DNA of 64,000 nucleotides from Gemmatimonadales bacterium UBA2975 (GCA_002348265.1 DEAT01000070.1:1-64000), one strand, 5' to 3'. Shown: positions 8,560 through 18,200, counted from the first letter of the stretch. Program-made: numbers and translations. The notes: generated from the letters alone by a model not told the origin.

Positions 8560-9345
8560 ATGAAAAACGTCACAAGAAATGTGCTAGTTGTAGCCGCCGT
8601 TTGCGTTTCGGGTTCATGTGCTCCGCAAGAAGACGTAGCTCCGATCTTCCAGTCGGCCCCTTGGATTCAATGGGAGACGTACCGCGGTGTGGACGCTCCT
8701 GCATTCGGTGAGTTTTTTGAGATGCTCCAAGAAAATTACTCCGCTTCATATGAGGCTGGATGGAGCATCTATGGGGAGAATCCGACAGTAGCATATAGAG
8801 CTACTGCGCTACCCGATGGGTGGGAGAGTGTCGAGAGTGTCGGGCAGGAAAGGATGGCTGTTTTTCAGCAGTTCAACAGCGAGCAAATTGACCTCTTTAA
8901 CCGTGCCTGGTCTTCTCGCCATACCGCGCTCTACAGGGCTGCACCAGAACAGAGTGTCGTGCCTGAGAACTTCACGGTTGCCGACATACAGGCGTTGCCC
9001 TACCACCGGGTCAGTATCTACCGACTTAAGAGGACGAAGGCATCTGCATTTGGAGAAGCTCTAGCCGCGAGGGCGGCACTCGATCGCGATGCCGGAATTG
9101 AGAATTTCGTTCTTACCACATGGTGGGGCGGCTTAGGTACAGCGAGGCCTACGGTGATGCTCAGGGTTGCCGCAGAGAGCCGAGAGGCAGATGTGGGACC
9201 CAACTTCGAGGCCCGACGAGAAGCTCGTGAGCCGTACATGGACGAGTTCCGTGCACTGACTGGAGTCATGAATGCTTCGGCTTGGCACATTGAGCGCCAC
9301 GACCAATTCCGCAGTTCGGAGCTTTCATTCGTGCCGGGTAGTTAG
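8560..9345 (+). CDS. Secreted/lipoprotein of unknown function, tandem paralogue 2
   Basis: A 261-residue paralogue of the preceding gene. The start ATG at 8560 follows the upstream stop by one base and has a GGAG ribosome site. The N-terminus MKNVTRNVLVVAAVCVSGSC has a possible lipobox (SGSC, not canonical), so this copy may be lipid-anchored while copy 1 is free. The mature region again begins DVAPIFQSAPWIQWETYRGV and carries the WWGGLGT block. Its function is not recognised. An in-frame upstream ATG at 8485 would overlap the first gene and destroy the signal, so it was rejected. Confidence 0.75.
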   Translation: MKNVTRNVLVVAAVCVSGSCAPQEDVAPIFQSAPWIQWETYRGVDAPAFGEFFEMLQENYSASYEAGWSIYGENPTVAYRATALPDGWESVESVGQERMAVFQQFNSEQIDLFNRAWSSRHTALYRAAPEQSVVPENFTVADIQALPYHRVSIYRLKRTKASAFGEALAARAALDRDAGIENFVLTTWWGGLGTARPTVMLRVAAESREADVGPNFEARREAREPYMDEFRALTGVMNASAWHIERHDQFRSSELSFVPGS

Positions 9346-9351
9346 CAAAGA

Positions 9352-9396
9352 GGGTGCGTGGTGCTTAAGCCGTAAGTTGCGGGGCGCCGCGCACCC
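9352..9396 (+). terminator. Stem-loop after the secreted paralogue pair
   Basis: GGGTGCG (9352-9358) pairs with CGCACCC (9390-9396), and the next six positions pair with two G-U wobbles, giving about 13 base pairs. It lies six bases after the stop at 9345. The following ATCTTCCC is a poor U-tract, so it may be a weak terminator or an mRNA-stabilising hairpin. Confidence 0.45.
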
Positions 9397-9406
9397 ATCT
9401 TCCCAT

Positions 9407-9634
9407 TCAGAACCCGTCTTGTGGTGGTTTTAAAATCCCGCCTTCCTGGTAGGCGAGCGCATTCTGACATACTCGCTGTTCCAGTACGTCTAGTAGAAAT
9501 CCTAGGATCGCTGAGATCAGCGGCATGCCGACCAACGCTTCGAAGGCCGTCAGTGTGCCTAGTTTTAGCTCTACTGTGAGTAGGTCAATGAAGAAGCCAC
9601 CGACTGAGTACGTTACGCCGAGTGCTAATCCCAA
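9407..9634 (-). CDS. Small hydrophobic membrane protein, possibly decayed
   Basis: A 75-residue reading frame with two membrane segments (LGLALGVTYSVGGFFIDLL and a second around ALVGMPLISAILGFLLDVL) and a short hydrophilic tail. The only in-frame start after the upstream stop is TTG 9634, without a convincing ribosome site, so the N-terminus may be missing. The hydrophobic pattern looks like a genuine small membrane protein rather than a chance frame, but I do not recognise a named family. It could be a remnant. Confidence 0.4.
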   Translation of the reverse strand: MGLALGVTYSVGGFFIDLLTVELKLGTLTAFEALVGMPLISAILGFLLDVLEQRVCQNALAYQEGGILKPPQDGF

Positions 9635-9746
9635 CCATGCTGCTATCGACTAGGTCACGAAACTTCCAGGACAATGGCGAGTTCGTGTGTCTATTTCTTC
9701 GTATTAAATCACTTCCATTCAGTCCCACTTCTCAGGTGTCCGTGAT

Positions 9747-10145
9747 TTAGCGGTTGTCGTCACCCTCAGCGGAGTTCCTGAGCTGCTGGTACACGTGGGC
9801 ATTGAACGCTGCGCATTCGTTGACCCGCCGATTCCCCGTCACCGCTGCCAAGCTGAACGTCCCACTAAATAGGCCTGTGTAGAGGAGTCCCTCTGTCTTT
9901 GCGTCGTAATACCAATCATCGTCGAACGCTACGGCCGAAAAACCTAGAGCGTAAATTGCTGCCAAGGCCGCATCCATATAAATCAGCGTCTTGCCACTAG
10001 TGCAGGGCGTCATGAGTGCTACGGCCTCTAGCTCGGACGGATCTTCGACATTTTCCCAGCCCACCGGAGGTCCATCAACAAAAAGAAATCCGCATCCAGT
10101 CAGAGAAGGGATAAGCAGCAGTAGCCACAAAGTTTTGCGGACCAT
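9747..10145 (-). CDS. Putative lipoprotein
   Basis: A 132-residue protein starting MVRKTLWLLLLIPSLTGCGF, a clear type II signal peptide with lipobox LTGC. The mature part has a hydrophobic central region (AALAAIYALGFSAVAF, and TGLFSGTFSLAAVTG) and a C-terminal ECAAFNAHVYQQL segment. No family was recognised. A longer frame from 10202 puts 19 residues before the signal and overlaps the upstream gene, so ATG 10145 was chosen. It lies 22 bases downstream of the SnoaL-like gene and is probably in its operon. Confidence 0.65.
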   Translation of the reverse strand: MVRKTLWLLLLIPSLTGCGFLFVDGPPVGWENVEDPSELEAVALMTPCTSGKTLIYMDAALAAIYALGFSAVAFDDDWYYDAKTEGLLYTGLFSGTFSLAAVTGNRRVNECAAFNAHVYQQLRNSAEGDDNR

Positions 10146-10167
10146 GTTTGCGTTTTTTATAGTTCGA

Positions 10168-10680
10168 TCAATCATCAATAGGGCAGGGCTCCGGGGCATC
10201 ACTGGTAAAGCTCAACGCTACGACCAGCCATTCACCGTTGATCTTTTTCCAGACCGCTAGGTACTTGCCGACATCCAAAAGATCGTGATCATCCCCGGCC
10301 AACACCATCCTATTCACTCCGTACTCGTACGCTAGGTCACCTGAGCCAGCCATTTCGAGGTGAGAGGAGACACCGGAGAATTCACGCAAAAGACCACTCT
10401 GAAAATACTGTTCGTAAAGTTCTCGGATTGCTTCCTTTCCCTTGATCAGAGGTGAGCCGGCAGGTTGCATGATTGCATCCTCAGCCCAGTACTTCAGGGC
10501 TTCCGGAACATCGAACGCAACCTCGGCGGCGACGACCCCCTCAGTCCGAGCCTGCAGCGCAGTTCTCTCTCTAGCTAGCTCGTTCCCACCTTGTTCTTGA
10601 ACGAAACCGGCTATGATCTCGGCGATGCTTCCATCGTAAAGGCCCTCTTCTTCTCTTTCTTGCAGAGCATGCTCAACCAT
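10168..10680 (-). CDS. SnoaL-like / DUF4440 (NTF2-fold) protein
   Basis: A 170-residue cytoplasmic protein with the layout of the DUF4440/SnoaL group. A helical N-terminus is followed by AAEVAFDVPEALKYWAEDAIMQPAGSPLIKGKEAIRELY and then beta strands ending VWKKINGEWLVVALSFTSD. The fold is a cone-shaped cavity used either for ketosteroid-isomerase-like chemistry or only for binding; the specific substrate cannot be read. The AAAGGAG ribosome site 9 bases before the ATG is partly contained in a strong inverted repeat. Confidence 0.8.
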   Translation of the reverse strand: MVEHALQEREEEGLYDGSIAEIIAGFVQEQGGNELARERTALQARTEGVVAAEVAFDVPEALKYWAEDAIMQPAGSPLIKGKEAIRELYEQYFQSGLLREFSGVSSHLEMAGSGDLAYEYGVNRMVLAGDDHDLLDVGKYLAVWKKINGEWLVVALSFTSDAPEPCPIDD

Positions 10681-10689
10681 TTGCTCATT

Positions 10690-10720
10690 CTCCTTTAAGA
10701 GGTACGATCACCTCTAAAGG
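10690..10720 (-). promoter_or_regulatory. Leader inverted repeat overlapping a Shine-Dalgarno site
   Basis: On the minus strand, CCTTTAGAGGT (10720-10710) and ACCTCTTAAAGG (10703-10692) are complementary over 11 pairs with one bulged base and a 6-base loop. The 3' arm contains AAAGG of the AAAGGAG ribosome site (10696-10690) of the gene starting at 10680. As RNA it could mask translation initiation; as DNA it could be a repressor site. Both are inference. Confidence 0.45.
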
Positions 10721-10840
10721 TTCACGTGATTGTGTTATAGGTCAAGTTGGTCACAGTATCAGATAAATGACTCTATGTGAGGAGACGAGCCCCTTTTACT
10801 CAACTGAAGGTATCCTCTACTTCCTGCCGACACCGAACCC

Positions 10841-11806
10841 TCAGGCGCCTTCTCCAGAGTTAGGATCCAAGGCCTCTGCCATAAGACAGATCAGTTCGTA
10901 GGCTACCGTCGCTGCAAGTGCTGACGTAGAGCCGGTTGGATCGAAGGGTGGAGCGACCTCGACAACGTCAGCTCCGGCAAGTGGCACACCGCGGAACCCG
11001 CGAAGCAGCTTAAGGGCTTCCCTAGATGTGAGCCCACCTGCTTCCGGTGTGCCTGTACCCGGAGCATAGGCCGGATCGAGGCTATCGATGTCGAACGACA
11101 GATAGACGGGACCTTCACCTACCACTCGTCGAGCCTCCTCAATCACTCCCTCAATTCCGATTTGCTCTACTTCGTGCATGAACAGCACCCGCATCCCAGT
11201 CTCTGATGAGTAGTCCCACCCCTCTGTTGAGTTCTGTGCTCCTCGTATACCGATCTGCACTGTTCTCTTAGGATTTACTAGCCCCTCTTCTACCGCCCGT
11301 CGAAATGGTGCACCGTGGGTGTATCGGGAGCCCATGAACTCATCCCAGGTGTCAGTGTGTGCATCCACATGAATGAGTCCGAGGGGTTCTGAGCACTTGA
11401 GTCCTCTTAAAACGGGGAGTGTGATCGAATGGTCTCCCCCGATTGCTATGATCTGGGTGCCGACCGCACTGAATGTAGAAATGAAATGCTCGATATCACG
11501 ATGCGCTACTTCCGGCTCATACACCTCCTTAAATGGCACATCACCACCATCTCCCACTTTCAGAGCCTCGTAAGGATTCAACCGCGTAAGAGGGTGGATT
11601 GCTCTCATCATACTTGATGCGCTCCGTATTTCCCTCGGCCCGTGTCGTGCACCCGGTCGGTTCGTGACTGCCCCGTCATAGGGGACGCCTATTAGAGCAA
11701 GATCGTAACTCGCGGGATCGGCTATTAGAGGTAGCCGCATAAACGTTGCGATGTCCATGTATCTCGGAGCGGACATCGCGTCATGTTTTTTCTGTTGATC
11801 AGTCAC
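10841..11806 (-). CDS. Arginase/agmatinase-family ureohydrolase
   Basis: Binuclear manganese enzyme that hydrolyses a guanidino compound to urea and an amine. All metal motifs are present: GGDHS, DAHTDTWDEF and SFDIDSLDPAYAPGTGTPE. The N-terminal MSAPRYMDIATFMRLPL is like guanidinobutyrase/guanidinopropionase and agmatinase proteins rather than classical arginase, so agmatine or guanidinobutyrate is more likely than arginine. The start is uncertain. GTG 11806 has GGAG six bases upstream and gives 321 residues. ATG 11776 lacks a ribosome site, and TTG 11920 would add an unlikely low-complexity extension. It is cytoplasmic and stands alone. Confidence 0.85.
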   Translation of the reverse strand: MTDQQKKHDAMSAPRYMDIATFMRLPLIADPASYDLALIGVPYDGAVTNRPGARHGPREIRSASSMMRAIHPLTRLNPYEALKVGDGGDVPFKEVYEPEVAHRDIEHFISTFSAVGTQIIAIGGDHSITLPVLRGLKCSEPLGLIHVDAHTDTWDEFMGSRYTHGAPFRRAVEEGLVNPKRTVQIGIRGAQNSTEGWDYSSETGMRVLFMHEVEQIGIEGVIEEARRVVGEGPVYLSFDIDSLDPAYAPGTGTPEAGGLTSREALKLLRGFRGVPLAGADVVEVAPPFDPTGSTSALAATVAYELICLMAEALDPNSGEGA

Positions 11807-12082
11807 TATCTGCTCCAGAGTTACAGTGTCTTCGCTCGTTGTTTCATCAGAGGGACATTCCACATGTCGCAACCCTGAGCCGTCATATCGCGTGCCGTTA
11901 GAAGGCCTATTTGGGTCCAAGCGGCAAAAAGTAGATCAAATTGAAACTTAAGCACTTTTAGATTAGAGGTTGTTTTAAACACACTTGTCACCTTAAAATG
12001 GCTACTGCAAAGCAGCACCTTACATGTAGAGCGTCATAAGGCAGATCAGCCTAGACGCCAATACTCTTTCAGGGAGTTTCGA

Positions 12083-12412
12083 GTGGACATGCTTGGAAAA
12101 GTGATGACCTTCGGCATGATTCTGGTGGCAGCAGTTGAGGCCTTTATGCCTGGTACGGTTCCTGAGTCAGGATTAATTCTGGTTGGAATTGGTTTAGTGA
12201 TGGGATTCATGAACCAAATTGAGGATGTCGGTACGCGCACAGCCTACTACGTCCTGGCCTTCACACTCCCGACGATTGCGGATAGCATGGATATGATCCC
12301 TGCCGTCGGTGGATATTTGAATGGCTTCTTGGATGGACTTGCGATGACTATCGCGGGTGCGGCATGTATGACCGTTTTTGTTCAGGTCTTCAAAATGGCT
12401 AAAGAGGCCTAA
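12083..12412 (+). CDS. Small integral membrane protein
   Basis: A 109-residue protein with three or four hydrophobic segments: VMTFGMILVAAVEAF, LILVGIGLVMGF, TAYYVLAFTLPTIAD and LAMTIAGAACMTVFVQVF. It has no recognisable family motif. AGGGAG sits six bases before GTG 12083; ATG 12089 is an alternative. It may be followed in the same transcript by the 29-codon frame at 12511, and the strong terminator at 12622 ends this plus-strand unit. Confidence 0.6.
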   Translation: MDMLGKVMTFGMILVAAVEAFMPGTVPESGLILVGIGLVMGFMNQIEDVGTRTAYYVLAFTLPTIADSMDMIPAVGGYLNGFLDGLAMTIAGAACMTVFVQVFKMAKEA

Positions 12413-12510
12413 GGAGAACCACGACCAAGGCGAGTCCACCGCTCGCTGCGATAGCAGCAGTGGAAAATCGTCATATAGGGGAAAACTGGCTTCAACACTG
12501 AGATTGAGAT

Positions 12511-12600
12511 TTGGAACCGATTTCCCTTTCCCTGACGTTTCTGGTTGCGTCTTTCTTCATTCTTTTCCTTATCAAATGGCTTGGTAGAGAAGAGGAGTAG
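12511..12600 (+). CDS. Candidate 29-residue single-pass membrane peptide
   Basis: TTG-initiated frame translating to LEPISLSLTFLVASFFILFL followed by IKWLGREEE. This is an 18-20 residue hydrophobic span followed by a basic then acidic tail, the shape of a bacterial small membrane protein. An in-frame TGA lies one codon upstream, so the start must be here. The ribosome site is weak. The stop at 12598-12600 is 21 bases before a strong rho-independent terminator, which is why the frame merits listing. There is no family match and chance cannot be excluded. Confidence 0.35.
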   Translation: MEPISLSLTFLVASFFILFLIKWLGREEE

Positions 12601-12621
12601 GGAAGGTCGCGATTGAGACCA

Positions 12622-12673
12622 AGCAAACCCCGTCCCTCCGATGAATCGGGGGGGCGGGGTTTGCTTTTCGTTT
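12622..12673 (+). terminator. Strong rho-independent terminator
   Basis: AGCAAACCCCG (12622-12632) pairs perfectly with CGGGGTTTGCT (12655-12665). The inner CCCTCCGAT/ATCGGGGGG extends the stem almost to a 2-base loop, and TTTTCGTTTT follows. It lies between convergent genes and serves the plus-strand membrane-protein unit; the minus side lacks a good U-tract. Confidence 0.85.
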
Positions 12674-12679
12674 TGTTGC

Positions 12680-13834
12680 TCAGTCCCTTTCGGGTGGTAG
12701 TAGGTCCACGATCAGCGGTCCCGCTGAAAAGCCAGCGGGAGTACCCTCTGGCCCTCCCGTCAGTGTGGTCATCATCGCTGTGAATCCCTCATCCTTTCTA
12801 AGGGTCAGCTTTGCCCCTTCAGTATCTAGTGTCACCGCGGTTTTTTGGCTCGTCGACATTTCAAGCAGTAGGTGAAGAAACGCCCACCTCGAGAACAGAT
12901 CGGTTTGCTCCTGAAGTATTCGATCACCTGATACCAGCGCAGTGCTTGTGTTCCGACGTTTTATCTGGAGACTTTCTAGGTCGATGACATCTCCAGCACC
13001 CATCAGGTTCACGACTAGTCCCGTCGCCATATGAGATCCCACTAGATCAATATGACGCCCATCAACGACGACTACCCCGGACGCACCTAAGACACTAGCT
13101 GAATCGCCGTCTACTATCAGTGCGGTGTTCTCGTCGATGCCAAAACCTATCATTGGTGACTCCTGATTTATTACAGATACCAAGAGACGGCCTATACGAC
13201 CTCGAGCCAAAAAGTGTTGGTCGATCAGGGCCGATGTGAAGAATCCCATCCCACCCCTGAGCTGAACCCCGTCGGCGTCCGGTTCCTTCGCTATGCCGTT
13301 TGTTATCGCCTCGCGGGAGGTCCCACCCGAGATCATTGTCTGGCTCATCATAGCCGCGCCGGCGCTACTTCCTGCAACGACTGCGCCCTCCCGCCAGCGC
13401 TTCATGACTGCTGTATAGGCCAGGGTTGTGTCACCAGATGGAAGAAAGACATCGATGACTCGGCTTTGAGAGCCTCCGGTAAAGTAGAAGCCGGAGCAGG
13501 TACTTATCTGAGCAGCTACAGCAGGCTCCCAAGCGCGCTCAGGGGTTTCGGTTGATATCAGAATACCGCTGGCTGATTCTGGGCCACCGTATTGGGTGAT
13601 TCTTTGGACTGCTCCATGCATGGCTTCTTCTGCATCTGAACTCGCGGTTGGCACGACACAGATAGGCCCCTCACCATCTCGCCCTTCGACAACAGCGTTG
13701 TAGACCGCGTCGTTTCCAGCGCTGAGGGCTCCTCCAATGATGACCAGTCTTCCCGGCGAGGAAACATCAATACTACAGCCCCAAGCTCCCACGCCGAGAG
13801 CCAAAGCAGTCGCCAATTTTGTGTGCTTCGTCAT
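12680..13834 (-). CDS. Cyanophycinase-like peptidase S51 lipoprotein
   Basis: A 384-residue exported protein, probably lipid-anchored (MTKHTKLATALALGVGAWGC). The S51/cyanophycinase core is clear: RLVIIGGALSAGND, ICVVPTASSD, GFYFTGGSQSR and the nucleophile elbow VVAGSSAGAAMMSQTMI, then the GFGIDENTALIV motif. Family members are serine exopeptidases cleaving cyanophycin or isoaspartyl peptides. An extracellular or periplasmic copy would scavenge external cyanophycin or aspartyl peptides. A TTG-initiated 55-residue extension (13999) precedes the signal and is unlikely. Family confidence is high, substrate confidence low. Confidence 0.85.
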   Translation of the reverse strand: MTKHTKLATALALGVGAWGCSIDVSSPGRLVIIGGALSAGNDAVYNAVVEGRDGEGPICVVPTASSDAEEAMHGAVQRITQYGGPESASGILISTETPERAWEPAVAAQISTCSGFYFTGGSQSRVIDVFLPSGDTTLAYTAVMKRWREGAVVAGSSAGAAMMSQTMISGGTSREAITNGIAKEPDADGVQLRGGMGFFTSALIDQHFLARGRIGRLLVSVINQESPMIGFGIDENTALIVDGDSASVLGASGVVVVDGRHIDLVGSHMATGLVVNLMGAGDVIDLESLQIKRRNTSTALVSGDRILQEQTDLFSRWAFLHLLLEMSTSQKTAVTLDTEGAKLTLRKDEGFTAMMTTLTGGPEGTPAGFSAGPLIVDLLPPERD

Positions 13835-14022
13835 CTTGATAACTTGGACCAGTAATCCATTGTGGGTCACAACCTCCAAGAATCGGCTAATGGACCTTAA
13901 TAGCCGCCATCCTAGTAGCAGATAATGAGTTCCGCCAAGACTTGGGCTTCTATAGCGTGTCTTGAGGTTAGAGAGCCTTCGGCCCTCTTGCTTTGGCAAT
14001 CATCTCCGGATGGGAGTTATCT

Positions 14023-14385
14023 GTGCAGATTCAACGACTATCAGTGATACTTCTTTTGGTCGGGTGCATTACGGTCGACAAGTCAGTCCTTTTAGATAGG
14101 TCAGCCTATCCTGTGCCGATGAGTGCCGTTCAGGTTCTGATCGAGTCGGATACCGTGCCCGAGGATTGCCAGCGGGTGGCGATGCTCCATGCTGAGGGTC
14201 CGGAAATATTCACGAGTGAAGCAGACATGTGGGATAGTCTGCGCGAAGAGACGGGAGAGCTAGGGGGTAATACCGTGCAACTCTTGTTCATGGGAGGCCC
14301 GGATTGGGCTGAGCGGTTCTTAAGCGAGGACCCAGATCGTGATGCTAGCGCGATCGCGCTATGGTGTCCTAGCAGTAACGGTTGA
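14023..14385 (+). CDS. Small lipoprotein, RcsF/DUF4156-like C-terminal pattern
   Basis: About 120 residues. The start GTG 14023 is preceded by GGGAG at six bases and gives the signal VQIQRLSVILLLVGC with lipobox LVGC. The mature part has DCQRVAMLHAEG and a helix ADMWDSLREETGELGGNTVQLL, which recalls the Cys...alanine-rich helix...GAN-V layout of RcsF and DUF4156 lipoproteins. The similarity is loose. A stress-sensing outer-membrane role is possible but not shown. It is followed 17 bases later by the zincin lipoprotein gene. Confidence 0.6.
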   Translation: MQIQRLSVILLLVGCITVDKSVLLDRSAYPVPMSAVQVLIESDTVPEDCQRVAMLHAEGPEIFTSEADMWDSLREETGELGGNTVQLLFMGGPDWAERFLSEDPDRDASAIALWCPSSNG

Positions 14386-14402
14386 CCTAGCTGCCGTTGA
14401 CC

Positions 14403-15179
14403 ATGCGCGGGACCTTCTCGTCAGTGCTGGCTGTGGTACTGAGTTCGGCTGGGTGCGGAGACGGTCTGTTGCCGGTCCCTGAACCGGTGCCGATGTCGCC
14501 CCCGTTCGCTGGGACAATCTTCATTGATCCTGGCATCATCACTGACAGCGACCCGACCGCGTACGGAAGTGTGACTTATTCCGGGCAGGGTGAGCGCACC
14601 ATGTTCGATCGGCGGGTTGATGGGTGGATCACGGCCAACCCGTTTTTATTTGATGCGACGTACGACGATGGGCTCGCGATCGAAGTGCAGGTGAATTCTG
14701 AATTCTTGAACCCCGCTGCCGCGCAAACTGTAGCTGAGTACTACGCGGAAGCGGTTGGTCGTATTCCTACGTCATTGCGGTTGGATGTAGAGACCATGTG
14801 GATTCACAAAGGGCTCGAACTGTTCGGTGGCGGGAATAACAACATCCTGATTCACGTCGACCAAGGGGATCGCTATGTCGCGGACGGCATTCTAGAGGAG
14901 ACACTGCTTCATGAGGCCGCGCACACTTCGCTAGATGGAAGGTATGCGAACTCACCTGGTTGGCTGGCTGCCCAAGCGTCTGATCCAACGTTTATTTCAA
15001 ACTATGCGAGGGATTTCCCCGCCCGCGAAGATATCGCCGAGACCATCGTGCCTTATGTCGCAGTGCAGTATCGTCCTGATCGTATCTCAGAATCTCTCAG
15101 ACTCACTATTACGTCTGCGATACCTAACCGGATCACATTTCTTGATGGCCTCAACTTGGATATGCACCCGGTCAACTAG
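14403..15179 (+). CDS. HEXXH-containing putative metallopeptidase lipoprotein
   Basis: A 258-residue lipoprotein: MRGTFSSVLAVVLSSAGCGD with lipobox SAGC, then a proline-rich linker and a domain containing LLHEAAHTSLDG. HEAAH is a zincin HEXXH motif, and the downstream REDIAETIVPYVAV supplies a plausible glutamate third ligand, as in several gluzincin-like families. The length suits a small surface zinc protease. No named family was recognised. ATG 14403 was chosen over TTG 14397, two codons upstream. It probably forms an operon with the preceding lipoprotein. Confidence 0.7.
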   Translation: MRGTFSSVLAVVLSSAGCGDGLLPVPEPVPMSPPFAGTIFIDPGIITDSDPTAYGSVTYSGQGERTMFDRRVDGWITANPFLFDATYDDGLAIEVQVNSEFLNPAAAQTVAEYYAEAVGRIPTSLRLDVETMWIHKGLELFGGGNNNILIHVDQGDRYVADGILEETLLHEAAHTSLDGRYANSPGWLAAQASDPTFISNYARDFPAREDIAETIVPYVAVQYRPDRISESLRLTITSAIPNRITFLDGLNLDMHPVN

Positions 15180-15216
15180 ATGCGTGGCATATTACGGTTC
15201 GTCAGGCATCCACTAG

Positions 15217-18200
15217 TCAGTTACCCCTTCTTGGAACTGGGAGAGCGTCTCCCGGACTTGGGCGGACCCCCATCGCATCCATTTCTGTGTAGACCGCTGG
15301 GACCTGATCGGTAATGAGGGTGTTAAGGCGCTCAATCAGTGGTGGCACTGCATCCCATGCTGCATCGACCTGCCAAAACTGGTCCTCTGTGGGGAGCGTG
15401 GAGGAACCCTGAATCGCGCTGGCAACCCCCGCCCAACTACGTGCTTCTCCAAGTCCCTCTGAGATTTCTTCGAGTTCGCTCTGCATTGCCTCTAATGCCT
15501 GCGATAGTGAATCGGTATCACCATCGTATGCCTCCAGTAATGCGAAGGTCTCATTGAATTGCTCACCCAGCTTGCGCGCCGAAATGGTCGCCTCGTTCAA
15601 CGGAGTCGCGAGCCGATGCAGGCTCATGAGTGCATCCTGCCTGGCTATTCGGTCGGCTGAGGCCATGGGCCTGCGTGGGTCGGCCTGAATCACTACCGTC
15701 TCGGACGACGACACCTCACCGAGCTCTAACCTTACGGTGTATGATCCAGGCATCACGATCGGGCCCTGGGGAGTACCACCGCCACGGCGACTGGAACCAC
15801 CTCCTTCTTCATTCTCTGGAGGATCATAAGGACGATCGTAGCGCCAGTCCCAAAGGATTTCATTTATGCCGCGATCATGAGGTCCTTCGAAGGTTCTGAC
15901 CTCATTACCATCCGCATCTAGGATTACAACGCGGAATTTTGTGCCCTCATCGACTTCGTCCCGTATGTAGTACCTAAGGCGAGTGGCACGTGGCGGGTTT
16001 GGTGCCGAGTACATGGATGCCCCGTAAAAGGGCCAGTCCCCCTTCTGGGCCCACATTATGGTGTTCCGGATTGGGAACATGTGAGCAGCTGATGACAGGA
16101 CGTCTTGCGAGAGGTTTTCTAGTGGTCCGAGATCCTCTAGGATCCATGCACTCCGACCGTGCGTTCCCACTATGAGGTCGTTCTCTCGGGGATGGATCAC
16201 CAGGTCGTCAACTGGAACCGTTGGGAAGTTGTTTTTTATCCGGGTCCAACTCTCACCCCGGTCCACTGATACGTATATCCCGATCTCATTGCCAACGAAA
16301 AGAAGATTCTCTGCCCGGTGATGTTCGGTAATGACGTTTACAGACCATCCGTCGGGTAGGCCGTCGTCGATTCGGCTCCAGTCTTCTCCGTAGTTTTCAC
16401 TTACGTATACATATGCTGAATAGTCGCCGTTGCGATGTCCGTCGAAGGTTGCGTACACCCGGCCGGCCGCGTGCGCTGAGGGTGCGAGACGGCTGACGTA
16501 AGTGCGCTCTGGAAGACCGGGGATGTTACCGACAACGTTTGTCCATGATTCTCCGCCGTCCATAGTCACCTGAACGTTGCCGTCATCTGTGCCCGCGTAG
16601 ATGACATCAGCGTCGAAGTGTGACTCACCCACGACCGTCAGGTTCCCGTATGTGGATATCCCGTCATTGATTGACATCATGGGTTCTGAGCCGGGCACTC
16701 CCATGATCTCTAATTCGTCGCGTTCGATCTGTTTAGTGAGGTCCAAGCCACCGACCTCTACCCACGACATCCCGCGATCTCGGGAGCGCATCAGGTAGTT
16801 ACCACCTAAGAAGATCGTGCTAGGATCGTGCCTAGAAATCATCAGAGGTGCGTTCCAGTTGAACCGGTATGTCTTCGTCGTGTCACCATTCTCCCTTGGC
16901 CCGGTGATCGGTCTCATCGGAGTCTTCTCACCTGTGATCAGATCATACCGATTCATGTTCCCGCCCTGCGACTCGGAGAATACGATTGTTGAGTCTGTGG
17001 GATCCACGACCGTCCAAAAGCCGTCACCGTACGCGGTCTCGTACCAGTCGTAGTGCCGTATGCCGTGGAATGAGCGGGTATTCGAGGGCCCACACCAAGG
17101 GTTGTTGTCCTGCAGGCCTCCACACACGTAATACGGGTCCCGCATATCGTGGGAGATTGTATAGAACTGGCCCAAGGCCAGGTTATCGAACATGCGCCAG
17201 TGCCCAGTTCCGTCCCAGCTAGCGGAAACGCCGCCGTCACTGCCTAGTATCAGGTGGTCTGGGTCCTCTGGGTTAATCCATAGATCGTGATGGTCAACGT
17301 GTACCTCTGCTGCACCGTCACTCCGAAACGTTCGTCCTGCGTCGTCCGAGACCATCAGTGAGGTGCCAAGCACGTATATGCGGTCAGGGTTGCTCGGGTC
17401 AATTCGGACCTGGGAGTAATACATGGGACGCGGATTCGTGTCCGACATCTTTTCCCACGTCGTACCGCGATCTGTAGAGCGAAATAGGCCACTCTCTGAT
17501 GGGCCGCTTCTCCTACCGAACCCCTGCCCGGCGCTTCGCGCATCGGCTTCGACAAGAGCGTAAATGATGTTGCCGTTCTTTTGGTAGACGTCGAGTCCAA
17601 TTCGGCCTTTGTCTCCCTCAGGGAGTCCCTCGGTCATTTCAGTCCAGCTTTCGCCCCCGTCCATCGTTCGGTAAATGCCGCTACCCGGTCCTCCACCGTT
17701 GAACCCGAATCCAGTACGCCGTCTCTGGTACATTGCAGCGAAAAGGGTGGAGGGATCATTAGGGTCCATGATGAGGTCGATAGCACCTGTGTTCTCATCT
17801 ACGTAAAGAACAAGTTCCCAGCTTGCTCCGCCGTCTTGAGTGCGGTATACGCCTCGTTCCGGGTTCGGTGCCCAGAGGTCACCGACTGCCGCTACATAAA
17901 CTGTCTCTGGATTGCGGGGATGAATGAGCATTCGACCGATGTGTTTTGTCTTTTCAAGACCCATGTTCGACCAGGTCGCCCCACCATCCGTCGATTTGTA
18001 TACACCATTGCCCCACGGGGATGACTGTCGATTTTGCGGTTCACCAGTTCCCACCCACACCAAATTAGGGTTGTTCTGGTCTATCGTGACATCGCCGATC
18101 GTGCTAGTTGGCTGATTGTCGAAGAGCGGTGTCCAAGAAGTGCCGTGATTCTCAGTCTTCCAGAGGCCGCCCGTCGCAGTGCCGAGGTAAAAGAATTGTG

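Noticed and set aside
11807..12082. Possible gene or RNA in the gap between the arginase-family gene and the small membrane protein
   Set aside because: The only frames are short, without ribosome site or recognisable composition; I see nothing else in it beyond presumed divergent promoters.
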